Shown here: piece by piece, positions 35,855-44,056 of the stretch
Numbering within the stretch: position 1 is the first letter of the stretch
How the letters are laid out: every line of letters starts with the position of its first letter
Assembly (NCBI RefSeq): GCF_022288725.1
Contig: NZ_JAKNTA010000001.1
Span: 682,899-746,898, forward strand
DNA from: Kitasatospora sp. A2-31
GTDB lineage: Bacteria; Actinomycetota; Actinomycetes; Streptomycetales; Streptomycetaceae
Reading direction: 5' to 3'
Length of the DNA: 64,000 nt
Position numbers and translations under genes: made by a program
Notes under the pieces: generated by a model
Database searches by the model: none
The model's input: the letters and a program-made list of their open reading frames with translations, nothing else
Told to the model about the DNA's origin: nothing

Positions 35855-36799
35855 ATGACGGAACTGGTGGTCAAGCAGTGGCGCGTGCCGGGCAGAGAAC
35901 GGCTCTACGTGAACAAGGCCGGAGCCCGCGGCGACTCGGTGGCCTGGCTGGACTGCAGGACCGGGGTGGTCACGGTGGACGTCCCGGAGTTCGAAGCCGT
36001 CGCGCTGGCGGAGGTCGAAGAGTGGTGCCGCACCTCCGGCGACCACGTACCACCGCGCACCGTGCGACGCCGGGGCAAGGGCAACCAGCCGGAGAAGGCG
36101 ACGCCGTCTCCCTTGCCGGGGCCTCGGTTAGAGGTCCCGTTCCTCCCTCCCATGCGCGAAGAGGACGACCTCGCGCGGAACCTTCCGGGTGCCGGGCTGG
36201 AGAGCCTGGTCCGTGAGAGCGAGAAGAAGTACAACCTGCTCGTCCGTCTGGCGGCCAAGCTCTCCCGGCAGCGTCTCGGCGACGCCCACACCCTCCGCGG
36301 GCTGGAGGGCGAGCAGATCGTCGGAGCCAGCCTGGAACCGCTGAAGGCCGCCGGCTGGAAGGTCCTTCACGGCGTACCGCTGCCCTCCGGTGCAGACATC
36401 GACCACGTGGTGATCGGCCCGCCGGGCGTCTTCACGGTCAACTCGAAGCACCATCCCGGCGCCACCGTGTGGGTGGGGGACAGGATCGTGAAGGTCAACC
36501 GCAACGGCTTCCCGTACCTGGAGAACTCCGAGTTCGAGGCAAGCCGCACCGCCAGACTGCTGACCGAGTGGTGCGGCTTCGACGTCCCCGTCCACCCCGT
36601 CATCGCCGTCGTGGGCGCTCAGAGGATCACGCTCGGGGCAGCACCCGGAGTGGCCGTCATCGACGGCGAGCAGATCGCCTCGGTCCTGCCCGCTCGGCCG
36701 GCCGAGCTCTCCCCGAACAGGGTGGACCGGGTCTTCACCGTCGCCCGCCACCGCCACGTCTGGAGCCACATCGGCAAGCGAAGCAGGACCCCGCGCTGA
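35855..36799 (+). CDS. NERD domain protein
   Basis: 314 residues from ATG 35855 (GGGAGGGG upstream). The NERD nuclease-related core is LRGLEGEQIVGASLEPLKAA, then GADIDHVVIGPPGVFTVNSK. The D...(N)SK pattern and HHPGATVWV match the restriction-endonuclease-like fold, and a long C-terminal helix region follows. NERD proteins are thought to act on DNA or RNA, but few are characterised. It is the last host gene before the prophage junction. Its N-terminal 100 residues are unlike known domains. Confidence 0.85.
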   Translation: MTELVVKQWRVPGRERLYVNKAGARGDSVAWLDCRTGVVTVDVPEFEAVALAEVEEWCRTSGDHVPPRTVRRRGKGNQPEKATPSPLPGPRLEVPFLPPMREEDDLARNLPGAGLESLVRESEKKYNLLVRLAAKLSRQRLGDAHTLRGLEGEQIVGASLEPLKAAGWKVLHGVPLPSGADIDHVVIGPPGVFTVNSKHHPGATVWVGDRIVKVNRNGFPYLENSEFEASRTARLLTEWCGFDVPVHPVIAVVGAQRITLGAAPGVAVIDGEQIASVLPARPAELSPNRVDRVFTVARHRHVWSHIGKRSRTPR

Positions 36800-36870
36800 A
36801 CCAGCCCGCCCGACCTGCGGCACGGCGATGAGCCGACATCAGCGGTTGCCGTCAATCAGCGCAGTCAAAA

Positions 36871-36896
36871 GGCCCGCAGCGTGATCGCTGCGGGCC
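36871..36896. terminator. Bidirectional terminator beside the tRNA fragment
   Basis: GGCCCGCAGC (36871-36880) pairs perfectly with GCTGCGGGCC (36887-36896). AAAA precedes and TTTT follows, so it is a rho-independent terminator in both directions. It lies 9 bases beyond the 3' end of the leftward tRNA remnant and would have ended the original tRNA transcript. Confidence 0.9.
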
Positions 36897-36904
36897 TTTT
36901 GCGC

Positions 36905-36950
36905 TGGTGGGCGCGGACGGTTTCGAACCGCCGACATCTGCTTTGTAAGA
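36905..36950 (-). other. Phage attachment site: 3' half of tRNA-Val(TAC)
   Basis: On the minus strand this reads CTTACAA (anticodon loop, anticodon TAC), then AGCAG, ATGTC, GGCGG, TTCGAAA, CCGTC, CGCGCCC and ACCA: a complete 3' half from anticodon loop to CCA. The T-stem pairs correctly (GGCGG with CCGTC). The 5' side (CCGTT before the loop) cannot pair with AGCAG, so the 5' half is absent here. This is what remains at the integrase side after insertion into a tRNA gene. The intact tRNA should be rebuilt at the other end of the prophage. Confidence 0.85.
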
Positions 36951-37019
36951 ACGGCTCTCTCGCTCCGCCTAGCTGCACCGATGCACCCCTTGAAGATCCT
37001 TTGGGAGAGATTTGGGAGA

Positions 37020-38279
37020 TCAACTCGTTTCCCACACTCGATCCCAGCCGAGCGCCGCCATCCCGCGCTCGTAGATCTGCTGCAGGCCCTCCAGTCGCTC
37101 CTGCCGCATCTCCGGCGTCGCATGCTGGTAGGTGCCCTTGATTCCAGGGTACCGGTGCCCTGCCTGCTCGTACGCAAGCACCGGCTTTACGCCGATCTCG
37201 GCTTGATAGGTGTCGTGGGTGTGCCGCAGTGCCCGCATCGTGAGCCCGGGCATGATCGGCTCCCATGCCTCCCGCGGCGCATGTCCCTTCGACGCAGCCA
37301 ACGCCGTCCGCCCGTCGGCGGCTGGACGGACCACCTGCCGACCGAAGTTCCCGCGACGCCAGTGCTGCCCGTCTTTCGTCATGAACGCGAACGGGTGCTT
37401 CACCGCATCGAGATGGACAACGAGGAGCTCGGCGAGGAACGGCGGCACGTCGATGTCGCGCGCGGAGTGCTCGTTCTTCAGCGGCTCAATGTCCAGCACC
37501 ATCGGGCCCTTGGACCCGTCCGCGCTGCGCGTCTGATACTCGGCCACTTCCTGGTGAACTCGCAGGATCGGACAGGTCCACCACTTCCCGCGGTGCGGGA
37601 TCCGGCGCTCCCGCAGGACGTCATCCCGGTGCAGGCCAAGACTCTCGCCCCAGCGCAGGCCGCTGAATGCGGTGGTGAGGATGTGCATGCCATCGCGGGG
37701 GCCGACTCTGCGGGCCATCCTCAAAACCACCTCGGGCGGCGCCCAGAGCTCGCCGCTGTCGCGCTTCGGCACGGCAGCCTTGGCCGCCGCGGAACGGCTC
37801 CGCCGACGGCCGAACAGCGGGTTCGCCTGCAGGTAGTTGGCATCCACCGCGCCGGTCATGATCTGCGACATGAGCGTCAGACACTGCGTCGCCGTGACGT
37901 CGTGGCACTCCAAGTTGTTCGCCCAGTTCTCAGCGTCGAACCAGGTGATCGCGTTGAGCGGGACGTTCTCCCAGCGGGGCAGGATGTGAGCGTCCAATCG
38001 GTCCCAGCGGGTGGTTCGCGTCCGGCCGCGGGGCTCCTTCGCCGCCATCCACTCCCGGGCCCACTCGCCGAAGGGCTTACGCGCAAGGCTCGGGTCGAGC
38101 CACCGCCCGGCGCGGATCGCGGCTTCCTGCTCGTTGCCCCAGTCCTCGGCGGTCTTCTTCGTGGGAAACCCAGGCTCGCTGCCCGTGCTGCCGTCCGGGA
38201 GCTTGTAGCGGCAGCGCCAGGTGTACTGCTTGGTGGGCTTGCCGTTGCGGACCTTGTAGACCTTTTCGGCGTAGGCCAT
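37020..38279 (-). CDS. int: Phage tyrosine integrase
   Basis: ATG 38279 has an AGGAGG site exactly five bases upstream. GTG 38285 would add two residues. 419 residues. The N-terminal part is an arm-binding/SAM-like domain (TWRCRYKLPDGSTGS). The catalytic domain contains the first Arg in TTAFSGLRWGESLGL, the box II pattern TMRALRHTHDTYQ (HxxR), and AGHRYPGIKGTYQHATPEM with the nucleophile Tyr. It points away from the phage towards the attachment site, 70 bases from the tRNA remnant, which it presumably recognises. Confidence 0.95.
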   Translation of the reverse strand: MAYAEKVYKVRNGKPTKQYTWRCRYKLPDGSTGSEPGFPTKKTAEDWGNEQEAAIRAGRWLDPSLARKPFGEWAREWMAAKEPRGRTRTTRWDRLDAHILPRWENVPLNAITWFDAENWANNLECHDVTATQCLTLMSQIMTGAVDANYLQANPLFGRRRSRSAAAKAAVPKRDSGELWAPPEVVLRMARRVGPRDGMHILTTAFSGLRWGESLGLHRDDVLRERRIPHRGKWWTCPILRVHQEVAEYQTRSADGSKGPMVLDIEPLKNEHSARDIDVPPFLAELLVVHLDAVKHPFAFMTKDGQHWRRGNFGRQVVRPAADGRTALAASKGHAPREAWEPIMPGLTMRALRHTHDTYQAEIGVKPVLAYEQAGHRYPGIKGTYQHATPEMRQERLEGLQQIYERGMAALGWDRVWETS

Positions 38280-38339
38280 ATGCACCTCCTGTTGGGCAGG
38301 CGGGGCCTGCTATCCCACAGGCCCCGCCTTGCCAAGGTG

Positions 38340-38516
38340 CTACACGCCGTGCCCACCGCTGCCGTCGAGGCCGTTGGCGATCCGACGTCCGAACTGCGCC
38401 GCCTGGGCCTCTGTGACGAGGCGAGCGTTCAGCAGAACGACGGGCTCGCGGCCCGGCTTTCTGACGACTATGACGAGCTCGTCGTGGGGGATGTCCGGTA
38501 CGCGCTGGATCCGCAT
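38340..38516 (-). CDS. Small phage protein upstream of integrase (58 aa)
   Basis: ATG 38516 follows GGGGGAGGA. A longer frame to 38579 exists. The product begins MRIQRVPDIPHDELVIVVRK and contains GREPVVLLNARLVTEAQAAQ. It has an alpha/beta look but no recognised motif. It is read in the integrase direction and probably co-transcribed with it, so a role in lysogeny or directionality is possible but unproven. Confidence 0.6.
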   Translation of the reverse strand: MRIQRVPDIPHDELVIVVRKPGREPVVLLNARLVTEAQAAQFGRRIANGLDGSGGHGV

Positions 38517-38633
38517 GGGGCGGTCCTCCCCCTTACCTGTTGGGTGACCACCCCTCTCAGGTAAGCGGAATCTTTGCACACCTTTGGCATATGCGCAGGG
38601 ACTTGCGGGCGTGTCGTAATGATTGTCGACTTA

Positions 38634-39176
38634 TCAGGCTGACGGGGTGTCGTCAGCCAGGATCTCGCGGGCCACGCGCTGGAGACGGGCCCACTTCTTG
38701 AGGTCGGCGCGGAGCTGTTCCGGGGTGGCGTCGGGCCGCTGGCCGCGCTTCCAGATCAGAACCACCTCGCCATCGTCGGGTTCGTCACCAAGGCCGATCG
38801 CGTCGGCATCGGCGACGGTCCCGCCGAGGAGTGCTGTACGCACGCGCTCCGTAAGGTCGTCGAGGAGGCCGTCAACGGACTCAGTCTCGGACGACGTCGC
38901 CACGCTGACCGTGGGCTGGTAGGCCATGGCAGACGGTGTGCTTCGGGCTGGCTCGCCACCGGCGAGCACGAGTGCGATGGAGTCGGGTGTCCAGCCGAGG
39001 ACCTGAGCGACGCTGCGGTGCGATAGCTGCGGGGCACCGAAGGCGCGCCCTCGTTCGATGCTCTGCACCGCGCTGCGGCTGAGGCCGGCCAACTCGGCCA
39101 GCTCGACCTGCGATAGGCCGGCAGCCTCGCGCGCCTCCCTGACAGCCCTACCGAGCCGTCCCCAATCCTGCTCCAT
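38634..39176 (-). CDS. Phage repressor, XRE-type HTH
   Basis: ATG 39176 gives 180 residues. The HTH_3 domain is RLGRAVREAREAAGLSQVEL, then AELAGLSRSAVQSIERGRAF. The C-terminal region (ESVDGLLDDLTERVRTALLG; VVLIWKRGQRPDATPEQLRA) has no LexA-like protease signature (no clear Ser-Lys dyad). Divergent from the rightward early genes across an operator region with repeated AGTGAGCCT elements, so it is the likely lysogeny repressor. It lacks an obvious RecA-triggered cleavage module, so induction may be indirect. Confidence 0.85.
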   Translation of the reverse strand: MEQDWGRLGRAVREAREAAGLSQVELAELAGLSRSAVQSIERGRAFGAPQLSHRSVAQVLGWTPDSIALVLAGGEPARSTPSAMAYQPTVSVATSSETESVDGLLDDLTERVRTALLGGTVADADAIGLGDEPDDGEVVLIWKRGQRPDATPEQLRADLKKWARLQRVAREILADDTPSA

Positions 39177-39187
39177 GAGCACATCAT

Positions 39188-39369
39188 GCCTCACCTTGAG
39201 GCAACCCGTGCACACATATCAAGCCCTTTTGAGCTGGGGTTGAGGCTCACTGAAGGGGCGCAATGGTTGCCCCGCAAGCCCCGAAGGGCATCCAATGCCA
39301 CGGAAGGCACTCTGAGTAAGCTCACAAACCTGTAGTCCGAGTGAGCCTAGATGCTTGCTCAGTGAGCCT
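39188..39369. promoter_or_regulatory. Prophage early operator/promoter region
   Basis: The gap between the repressor and the rightward XRE gene is AT-richer than its surroundings. It holds GCCTCACCTTGAGGC (39188-39202, a 6+6 inverted repeat 12 bases from the repressor start). The nonamer AGTGAGCCT occurs at 39340-39348 and 39361-39369, and its reverse complement at 39243-39251. These repeated half-sites are likely repressor operators controlling both directions. Confidence 0.65.
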
Positions 39370-39389
39370 TCTTGTGGTGTGATTCTCAT

Positions 39390-39596
39390 GTGACACCGAA
39401 CGGCACTGCGATCCGCAGCATCCGACAGGCACACGGAGTGAGCCTCCGCACGCTTTCGGCCCGCGTGGGCAGAGACCGGGGCTACCTCTCGAAGGTCGAA
39501 CGGGGGCTGAAGGGGGCGAGCGAATCGACCCTCCGAGACATCGCGGACGCGCTCCACGTGCCTGTCGCCGCCATCAACCGAGAGGAACAGCCGTGA
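39390..39596 (+). CDS. Small XRE-type HTH protein (Cro/early regulator position)
   Basis: 68 residues from GTG 39390. The frame runs back to TTG 39372. The sequence is an entire HTH_3 domain: TAIRSIRQAHGVSLRTLSAR, then GYLSKVERGLKGASESTLRD and IADALHVPVAAI. It is first in the rightward early operon, where phages keep Cro-like proteins. No clear ribosome site precedes it, so it may be leaderless. Its stop overlaps the next start (GTGA). Confidence 0.8.
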   Translation: MTPNGTAIRSIRQAHGVSLRTLSARVGRDRGYLSKVERGLKGASESTLRDIADALHVPVAAINREEQP

Positions 39597-39850
39597 CCAA
39601 GAAGGTCGCGACCACCACGCTGCCGGAGTGGCTGACCGCCACGGACCGGCTCCGGCTCTACTCGCCGGAGGAGGTCATCGCGCTGGGGCTCCTGCCTCAC
39701 ACGATCGGCACCCTCAAGGACGCCGCGTACCGCAAGCGCGTCCCGCACACCAAGGTCGCCGGGAAGATCCGCTTCCGCCTCGACCACATCTACGAGATCC
39801 AGCAGGCCGGCGAGTCGAACCCGGCCACCCGCGGCCGCCGCGCCGCCTGA
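39593..39850 (+). CDS. Excisionase-like / MerR-type HTH protein
   Basis: 85 residues from GTG 39593, overlapping the preceding stop. RLRLYSPEEVIALGLLPHTIG, then LKDAAYRKRVPHTKVAGKIR and FRLDHIYEIQQAG show a winged-helix DNA-binding domain of the excisionase/MerR (HTH_17) style, with the VAGKIRFRLDHI part being the wing. It is suited to direct integrase towards excision, though xis genes usually lie next to int. Confidence 0.7.
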   Translation: MTKKVATTTLPEWLTATDRLRLYSPEEVIALGLLPHTIGTLKDAAYRKRVPHTKVAGKIRFRLDHIYEIQQAGESNPATRGRRAA

Positions 39851-39943
39851 TCCACCCCTGACGCGGGTCGGGCCCCCACCCGGTGGCACCCGGACGAAGG
39901 CCCTCGCCCACCAACCGCGAAGCACACGAAAGAGAGGTGGACT

Positions 39944-40798
39944 GTGTCCATCTTGGCAGAGAACACCGAGCTGGTGTTGACCGAGTCCCGCACGATGCGG
40001 GCCGCGACGGTCGAGCGGACCGAGGCGCTCACGAAGGTGAAGGCGCTCGTCCTGCTCCCGGACAACACGCACGCCACAACCGAGCTGGTGGCCGGCTTCT
40101 ACGAGGTCGATGTCGAGACCATCAAGAAGCTCGTCCAGCGCAACCGCGACGAGCTGACGGAGAACGGGCTGCGGGTGGTCCGCGGCTCCGAGCTCGCGGA
40201 GGTGAGGGACACCCTGTCCCTCACTGGTGCCCGCAACTTCACCCTGTTCACCCGGCGGACGATCCTGAACGTCGGCCAGTTGTTGACCGGCAGCGAGGTC
40301 GCGCACCGGGTACGCGAGTACCTGCTGAACGTCGAGGAGTCGGCGTCGACCGCGGCCCGTTCCGAGGCGGTGGACCGGGCGGAACTGGCGGCCCTGCAGA
40401 TGCGGGTGCTGGCGGCGGCCGGCGGGATCGTCGACCCGAAGTGGCTGGAGCTGAAGGCTCGCCACGTGGCGGCGCGGGCGCTCGGCGAGGAGCCGGAGGT
40501 GGCGTCGGAGGACCGGCCGCTGTACGTGCCGGACTTCCTCAAGAGCAAGGGTCTGAAGAAGTCGCAGATCCTCAGCGTGCAGTCGTGGTTCGGCCGGCGT
40601 GCCGCTGCCCTGTACGAGGCGGAACACGGCGAGCGGCCGGGAACGCGCACTGAGGAGACAGCGCGCGGGTCGGTGCGGGAGACGGTGGCGTGGACGTACG
40701 CCGCGCTGCCGGTCTTCGAGGAGACGTGGGAGCGGTACTACGCGGCCGACTACCCGGAGGCCCCGGCTCAGCTGAGCATCGCTGGCGGTGCGGCGTGA
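39944..40798 (+). CDS. Phage DNA-binding-type protein of unknown function
   Basis: GTG 39944 after GAGAGGTGG. 284 residues. The first 130 residues match a widespread but uncharacterised phage pattern (VKALVLLPDNTHATTELVAG, FYEVDVETIKKLVQRNRDEL, FTLFTRRTILNVGQLLTGSE, VAHRVREYLLNVEE) often found beside antirepressors. The C-terminal part (LYVPDFLKSKGLKKSQILSV, SWFGRRAAALYEAEHGERPG) looks like another DNA-binding unit. It may be an antirepressor or regulator. First gene of a seamless run of overlapping genes. Confidence 0.6.
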   Translation: MSILAENTELVLTESRTMRAATVERTEALTKVKALVLLPDNTHATTELVAGFYEVDVETIKKLVQRNRDELTENGLRVVRGSELAEVRDTLSLTGARNFTLFTRRTILNVGQLLTGSEVAHRVREYLLNVEESASTAARSEAVDRAELAALQMRVLAAAGGIVDPKWLELKARHVAARALGEEPEVASEDRPLYVPDFLKSKGLKKSQILSVQSWFGRRAAALYEAEHGERPGTRTEETARGSVRETVAWTYAALPVFEETWERYYAADYPEAPAQLSIAGGAA

Positions 40799-41238
40799 TG
40801 GCTCCGCTGGTGGATGTGTCGGTGCTGCGGTGGTTGCCCGCCGAGGTGGTCGACGTGGACGAGGTGCGCGATGCGGTCGCCGCGCTGGTGGCTGGGGTTC
40901 CGGGTGCGGGGGTGGAGTCGGTGGACGTGTCGCTGGACGGCTCGGTGGCCCGGCTGCAGGTGGCGGACGTGACCGCGCTGGCGGCCTGGTACGAGGCGGT
41001 TGGCGGGGCGTCGGGGGCGACGGCTTCGCGGGACTGCGGGGGCCTCGCCTGGTTCGTGAAGTTGCCGCCGCGGGTTGACCTGCCGGGTGTGCGGGTGGAG
41101 TTGACCACGCTGTCGGCCGAGTTCGAGCGGCTGCCGCGTACGGCGCTGGTGCGGGACCTGTGCGAGTGGATGCCCCGCCAGTGGGCGATCGAGGACCGGG
41201 AGGCCGCGGCTGCGGCTCGGCTGGAGGTGGCGGCGTGA
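40798..41238 (+). CDS. Hypothetical phage protein (146 aa)
   Basis: ATG 40798 sits in TGATG overlapping the previous stop. The protein begins MAPLVDVSVLRWLPAEVVDV. A middle part reads like an alpha/beta sandwich (VARLQVADVTALAAWYEAVG) and the end is helical with an Ala-rich tail. No family recognised. Position and coupling suggest an early-expressed accessory protein. Confidence 0.65.
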   Translation: MAPLVDVSVLRWLPAEVVDVDEVRDAVAALVAGVPGAGVESVDVSLDGSVARLQVADVTALAAWYEAVGGASGATASRDCGGLAWFVKLPPRVDLPGVRVELTTLSAEFERLPRTALVRDLCEWMPRQWAIEDREAAAAARLEVAA

Positions 41239-41456
41239 TGGCGACGTTGAGCGAGCCGCAGCAGGCGGCGGTCCGGCGGATGGCGGAGCACTCGGCGGAG
41301 CTGCCGGTGCGGCGGCGGATGCCGGGTGAGCAGGCGCTGATGAGCCGGTTCATGGACGAGCACGGCGACCCCGCCGAGTGGTCGGACGCGGTGGTGGCGG
41401 AGTACTCGGCGATGGTTGCCCAGCTCCGCGTCGAGATCCTGAGGGCGGAGAGCTGA
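41238..41456 (+). CDS. Hypothetical phage protein (72 aa)
   Basis: Starts at ATG 41238 in a TGATG overlap. Fully helical, charged composition (AAVRRMAEHSAELPVRRRMP; WSDAVVAEYSAMVAQLRVEI). No domain recognised. Coupled to both neighbours. Confidence 0.6.
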   Translation: MATLSEPQQAAVRRMAEHSAELPVRRRMPGEQALMSRFMDEHGDPAEWSDAVVAEYSAMVAQLRVEILRAES

Positions 41457-41833
41457 TGAGCCGGGACGGGATGTTGCACGCCCGCATCGACGCGATGTGG
41501 ATGCACGTGATCCTGCGGGACCGCGGGCCGCGGTACGAGACGCTGCGTGTGCTGGCGGAGGCGTGGGCCGAGGACCGCGACGTGGTCATCCGGGCGCTGG
41601 ACCAGTTGGCCGCGGTGGTCGAGCAGGGCGGCCCGGCGTGGGACGCGGCGGTCGACGACGTCGAGGCCGACCTGCAGATGCCGGAGCCGGAGACCGAGCT
41701 GACGCAGCTGGACGCCGAGCGTCTGGCGGACGAGCTGTTGGCGGCGGCGCCGCTGACGATGTCTGCCCGGCGCGAGGCGGCCCAGGCCGCGGAGGTCATC
41801 GCGTTCCCGCACCAGCACGGGGAGGTGGCGTGA
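41456..41833 (+). CDS. Hypothetical phage protein (125 aa)
   Basis: ATG 41456 overlaps the previous stop (TGATG). Mostly helical and acidic (AWDAAVDDVEADLQMPEPET; LTQLDAERLADELLAAAP). No recognisable motif. The stop overlaps the next start. Confidence 0.6.
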   Translation: MSRDGMLHARIDAMWMHVILRDRGPRYETLRVLAEAWAEDRDVVIRALDQLAAVVEQGGPAWDAAVDDVEADLQMPEPETELTQLDAERLADELLAAAPLTMSARREAAQAAEVIAFPHQHGEVA

Positions 41834-41988
41834 TGTGGCTGCCCCTCACCGCCATCGCGGTGGTCATGTTGGCGTTGGGCCTGTGGTGGGACCGCCGCCC
41901 GCGTCGTCGGGTGCGGCCGGTCCCGGCGGCCGACGTGACGCCGGAGGCGATCCGGTACGTGTCGCTGCGGCAGGACGACGGCCGGTGA
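41833..41988 (+). CDS. Small membrane protein (51 aa)
   Basis: ATG 41833 in TGATG. One N-terminal membrane helix (WLPLTAIAVVMLALGLWW), then a basic patch DRRPRRRVRP and a short soluble end. Typical single-span phage protein. Function unknown. Confidence 0.6.
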   Translation: MWLPLTAIAVVMLALGLWWDRRPRRRVRPVPAADVTPEAIRYVSLRQDDGR

Positions 41989-42119
41989 GCCGCCGCCTCC
42001 GGACCCTCGCGGGCCTGCGGGTTCGCCGCATCGCCTGCTGGCCCTGGCCGGCGCTGGAGCTCCAGCGCGCCGACGGCAGCGGGTGGCTGATCTGCCACCT
42101 CCCGAACCCCAAGAACTGA
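41985..42119 (+). CDS. Small basic phage protein (44 aa)
   Basis: GTG 41985 overlaps the preceding stop (GTGA). The N-terminus is arginine-rich (SRRLRTLAGLRVRRIACWPW), then ELQRADGSGWLICHLPNP. Too short for family assignment. The overlap supports expression. Confidence 0.5.
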   Translation: MSRRLRTLAGLRVRRIACWPWPALELQRADGSGWLICHLPNPKN

Positions 42120-42127
42120 TCAACCCC

Positions 42128-42151
42128 GGCCGGGGCCGCCGTGCCCCGGCC
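42128..42151. terminator. Hairpin before the recT-like gene
   Basis: GGCCGGGGC (42128-42136) pairs with GCCCCGGCC (42143-42151) in the short gap after an overlapping gene run. It may attenuate or process the early transcript. Confidence 0.55.
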
Positions 42152-42171
42152 ACTCTCCGACGGAGAAGACG

Positions 42172-43272
42172 TTGAGCACTGACATCGTGCGGGCGACACC
42201 GGTCGCCACCAACTTGCCGGACATGGTCCGGTACGCCGAACACTTGGCCAAGGCCGACATGCTGCCCAAGGGCTTCGCCGGCCGGCCGGCCAACGTGCTG
42301 TACGCCATGGAGTACGGCCGCACCCTGGGTATTACCCCCCTCGCCGCGCTGACCGGCATCCACGTCATCGAGGGCAAGCCCTCCGCCAGCTCCGGCCTGA
42401 TCGGGGCGCTGGTCCGTCAGGCTGGTCACAAGCTCCGGGTCAAGGGCGACGGTCGTACGGCGACCGCGCAGATCATCCGGGCCGACGACCCGGAGTGGAC
42501 GTACGAGTGCACGTGGGACCTGGAGCGGGCCGAGCAGGCTGGCCTGTGCCAGATCAAGAACGGTAAGCCGTGGGCGCGGGACCGGAACGGGAAGCCGACG
42601 GCGTGGGAGAAGTACCCGGCCGCGATGCTGAAGGCCCGTGCGATCACTGAGGTTGCGCGGGACGCGTGTGAGGACGTGCTGTTCGGTCTGCACTACACGC
42701 CGGAGGAGTTGGGCGCGTACGTCGACCAGGACGGCAACCCGGTGGACGCGCCGGTGCAGCCGCTGCGATCCGTCCCGAGCGAGAGCGTGACGGTGCAGGA
42801 CGTGGCCGCCGACTCGCAGCAGGCTGCGGAGGATGCCGCGCACACGACGGATGCCAGCGTGGTACGGCAGATCTGGCAGGCGGCCGGGAACGCCGGGCTG
42901 CTGGAGGTGCCGGTCCAGACTCCGCTCGGGAGTATGTCGCTGCGGGAGTACCTGGTTGCCCGGGGCGGCCAGCTGACCGCGGCGGGGCCGGTGGACGCCG
43001 AGATCGTCGAGGACGAGGCGGGACCTACTCAACCGCCCGCCTCCACGCTCGGATCTGGCACGGCGGGGGCGGCTGCGACGGCTCCTGTTGCGGGTTCGCC
43101 CACCCGTGACCGCGATGCCGCGTTGGACGCCCTGCGAGGCGCCGCGATCGCGGCCGGCGTCGCCGACACCATCGAGGCCGACTTCCTGCAGTCGTACGGC
43201 GTGGACATCTCGCGGGCTGAGCTGTCGCAGCTCGCCGAGATGGCCGAGATCCTGCGGAGGGCTGCCGCGTGA
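42172..43272 (+). CDS. RecT-like single-strand annealing protein
   Basis: TTG 42172 with GGAGA upstream is the only start that keeps the whole N-terminus. 366 residues. The core resembles RecT-type phage annealases: YAEHLAKADMLPKGFAGRPA, YAMEYGRTLGITPLAALTGI, IEGKPSASSGLIGALVRQAG, then YPAAMLKARAITEVARDACE and VLFGLHYTPEELG. The C-terminal 150 residues are disordered, then helical. It should pair with an exonuclease for phage recombination. The DEDDh exonuclease gene nearby is a candidate partner, though not a classical RecE. Confidence 0.85.
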   Translation: MSTDIVRATPVATNLPDMVRYAEHLAKADMLPKGFAGRPANVLYAMEYGRTLGITPLAALTGIHVIEGKPSASSGLIGALVRQAGHKLRVKGDGRTATAQIIRADDPEWTYECTWDLERAEQAGLCQIKNGKPWARDRNGKPTAWEKYPAAMLKARAITEVARDACEDVLFGLHYTPEELGAYVDQDGNPVDAPVQPLRSVPSESVTVQDVAADSQQAAEDAAHTTDASVVRQIWQAAGNAGLLEVPVQTPLGSMSLREYLVARGGQLTAAGPVDAEIVEDEAGPTQPPASTLGSGTAGAAATAPVAGSPTRDRDAALDALRGAAIAAGVADTIEADFLQSYGVDISRAELSQLAEMAEILRRAAA

Positions 43273-43796
43273 GCCTGTCCGAGCTGGCCGCCCGTGAGGC
43301 GGTCCTGAAGGCCCTGGCCGACAAGATCGACAAGCAGTTGAAGGCGGTCCGCGCCGACGTGCAGGCCGCGCTGGACGAGAACCGGGGCGTGCAGCAGGTC
43401 GCCGCGGTGCTGCCGAACGGGCGGCAGGTTGCCAAGGTCAGCCTGACCGACCCGACGCCGGCTGCGGTCGTCACCGACCCGGCGGCGTTCACCGCCTGGG
43501 TCCGTGACCACCACCCCGACCCGAACGCCGTGACCCGGCGTCTGGTGACCGAGGTGCGGCCGGCGACGCAGGTCGCGCTGCTGGCGGAGATGACCGCCGC
43601 GGGTGTCGCCCAGTGGTGCAACACCGAGACGGGCGAGGTGCATGCGGTGCCGGGGGTGGAGATCCGGCCGACGCGGTCCCGGTCGCACAGCGTGCGGTTC
43701 GACAAGGACGGCCGGGACCAGGTGGCCCGCGCGTGGCGGACCGGCGAGCTGGCCGCGCTGGTCCTGCCGGAGCTGACCGCTGGGGGTGCGGAGTGA
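43269..43796 (+). CDS. Hypothetical phage protein next to recT-like gene (175 aa)
   Basis: GTG 43269 overlaps the RecT-like stop (GTGA). A helical N-terminus (LAAREAVLKALADKIDKQLK) leads to a beta-rich middle (GRQVAKVSLTDPTPAAVV) and a basic C-terminus (RPTRSRSHSVRFDKDGRDQV). Proteins of this kind often accompany RecT in actinophages. No proven role. Confidence 0.6.
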   Translation: MSLSELAAREAVLKALADKIDKQLKAVRADVQAALDENRGVQQVAAVLPNGRQVAKVSLTDPTPAAVVTDPAAFTAWVRDHHPDPNAVTRRLVTEVRPATQVALLAEMTAAGVAQWCNTETGEVHAVPGVEIRPTRSRSHSVRFDKDGRDQVARAWRTGELAALVLPELTAGGAE

Positions 43797-44056
43797 GGCG
43801 CAACATGAAGGCCCGGCACACGCCGCTGCGGCACCAGCCGATCGCCGATGGGCTGCAGGCCCTGCCGGGCGAATGGGGGCTGGTCGGGAACTACGTGTGG
43901 CAGGGCGCCGCGAAGACCGCGGCCCGCTCGATCGAGACCGGGCGGCTGGTCGCCTATCAGCCGGCGGGCTCGTTCGAGGCCCAGGTGCGGATCGGCAGCG
44001 AGGGCGACGCGCTGGTGTACGCCCGGTACATCGGCACGGGCGAGGTGGCCGCATGA
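43793..44056 (+). CDS. Hypothetical phage protein (87 aa)
   Basis: GTG 43793 overlaps the previous stop. ATG 43805 is an alternative. Contains GEWGLVGNYVWQGAAKTAAR and SIETGRLVAYQPAGSFEAQV, a small beta-rich protein. Unknown function. Stop overlaps the exonuclease start. Confidence 0.6.
   Translation: MRRNMKARHTPLRHQPIADGLQALPGEWGLVGNYVWQGAAKTAARSIETGRLVAYQPAGSFEAQVRIGSEGDALVYARYIGTGEVAA

Noticed and set aside
36905..36990. Functional tRNA gene
   Set aside because: Only the 3' half fits a cloverleaf. The 5' half cannot pair in the anticodon stem, so it is an attachment-site remnant.
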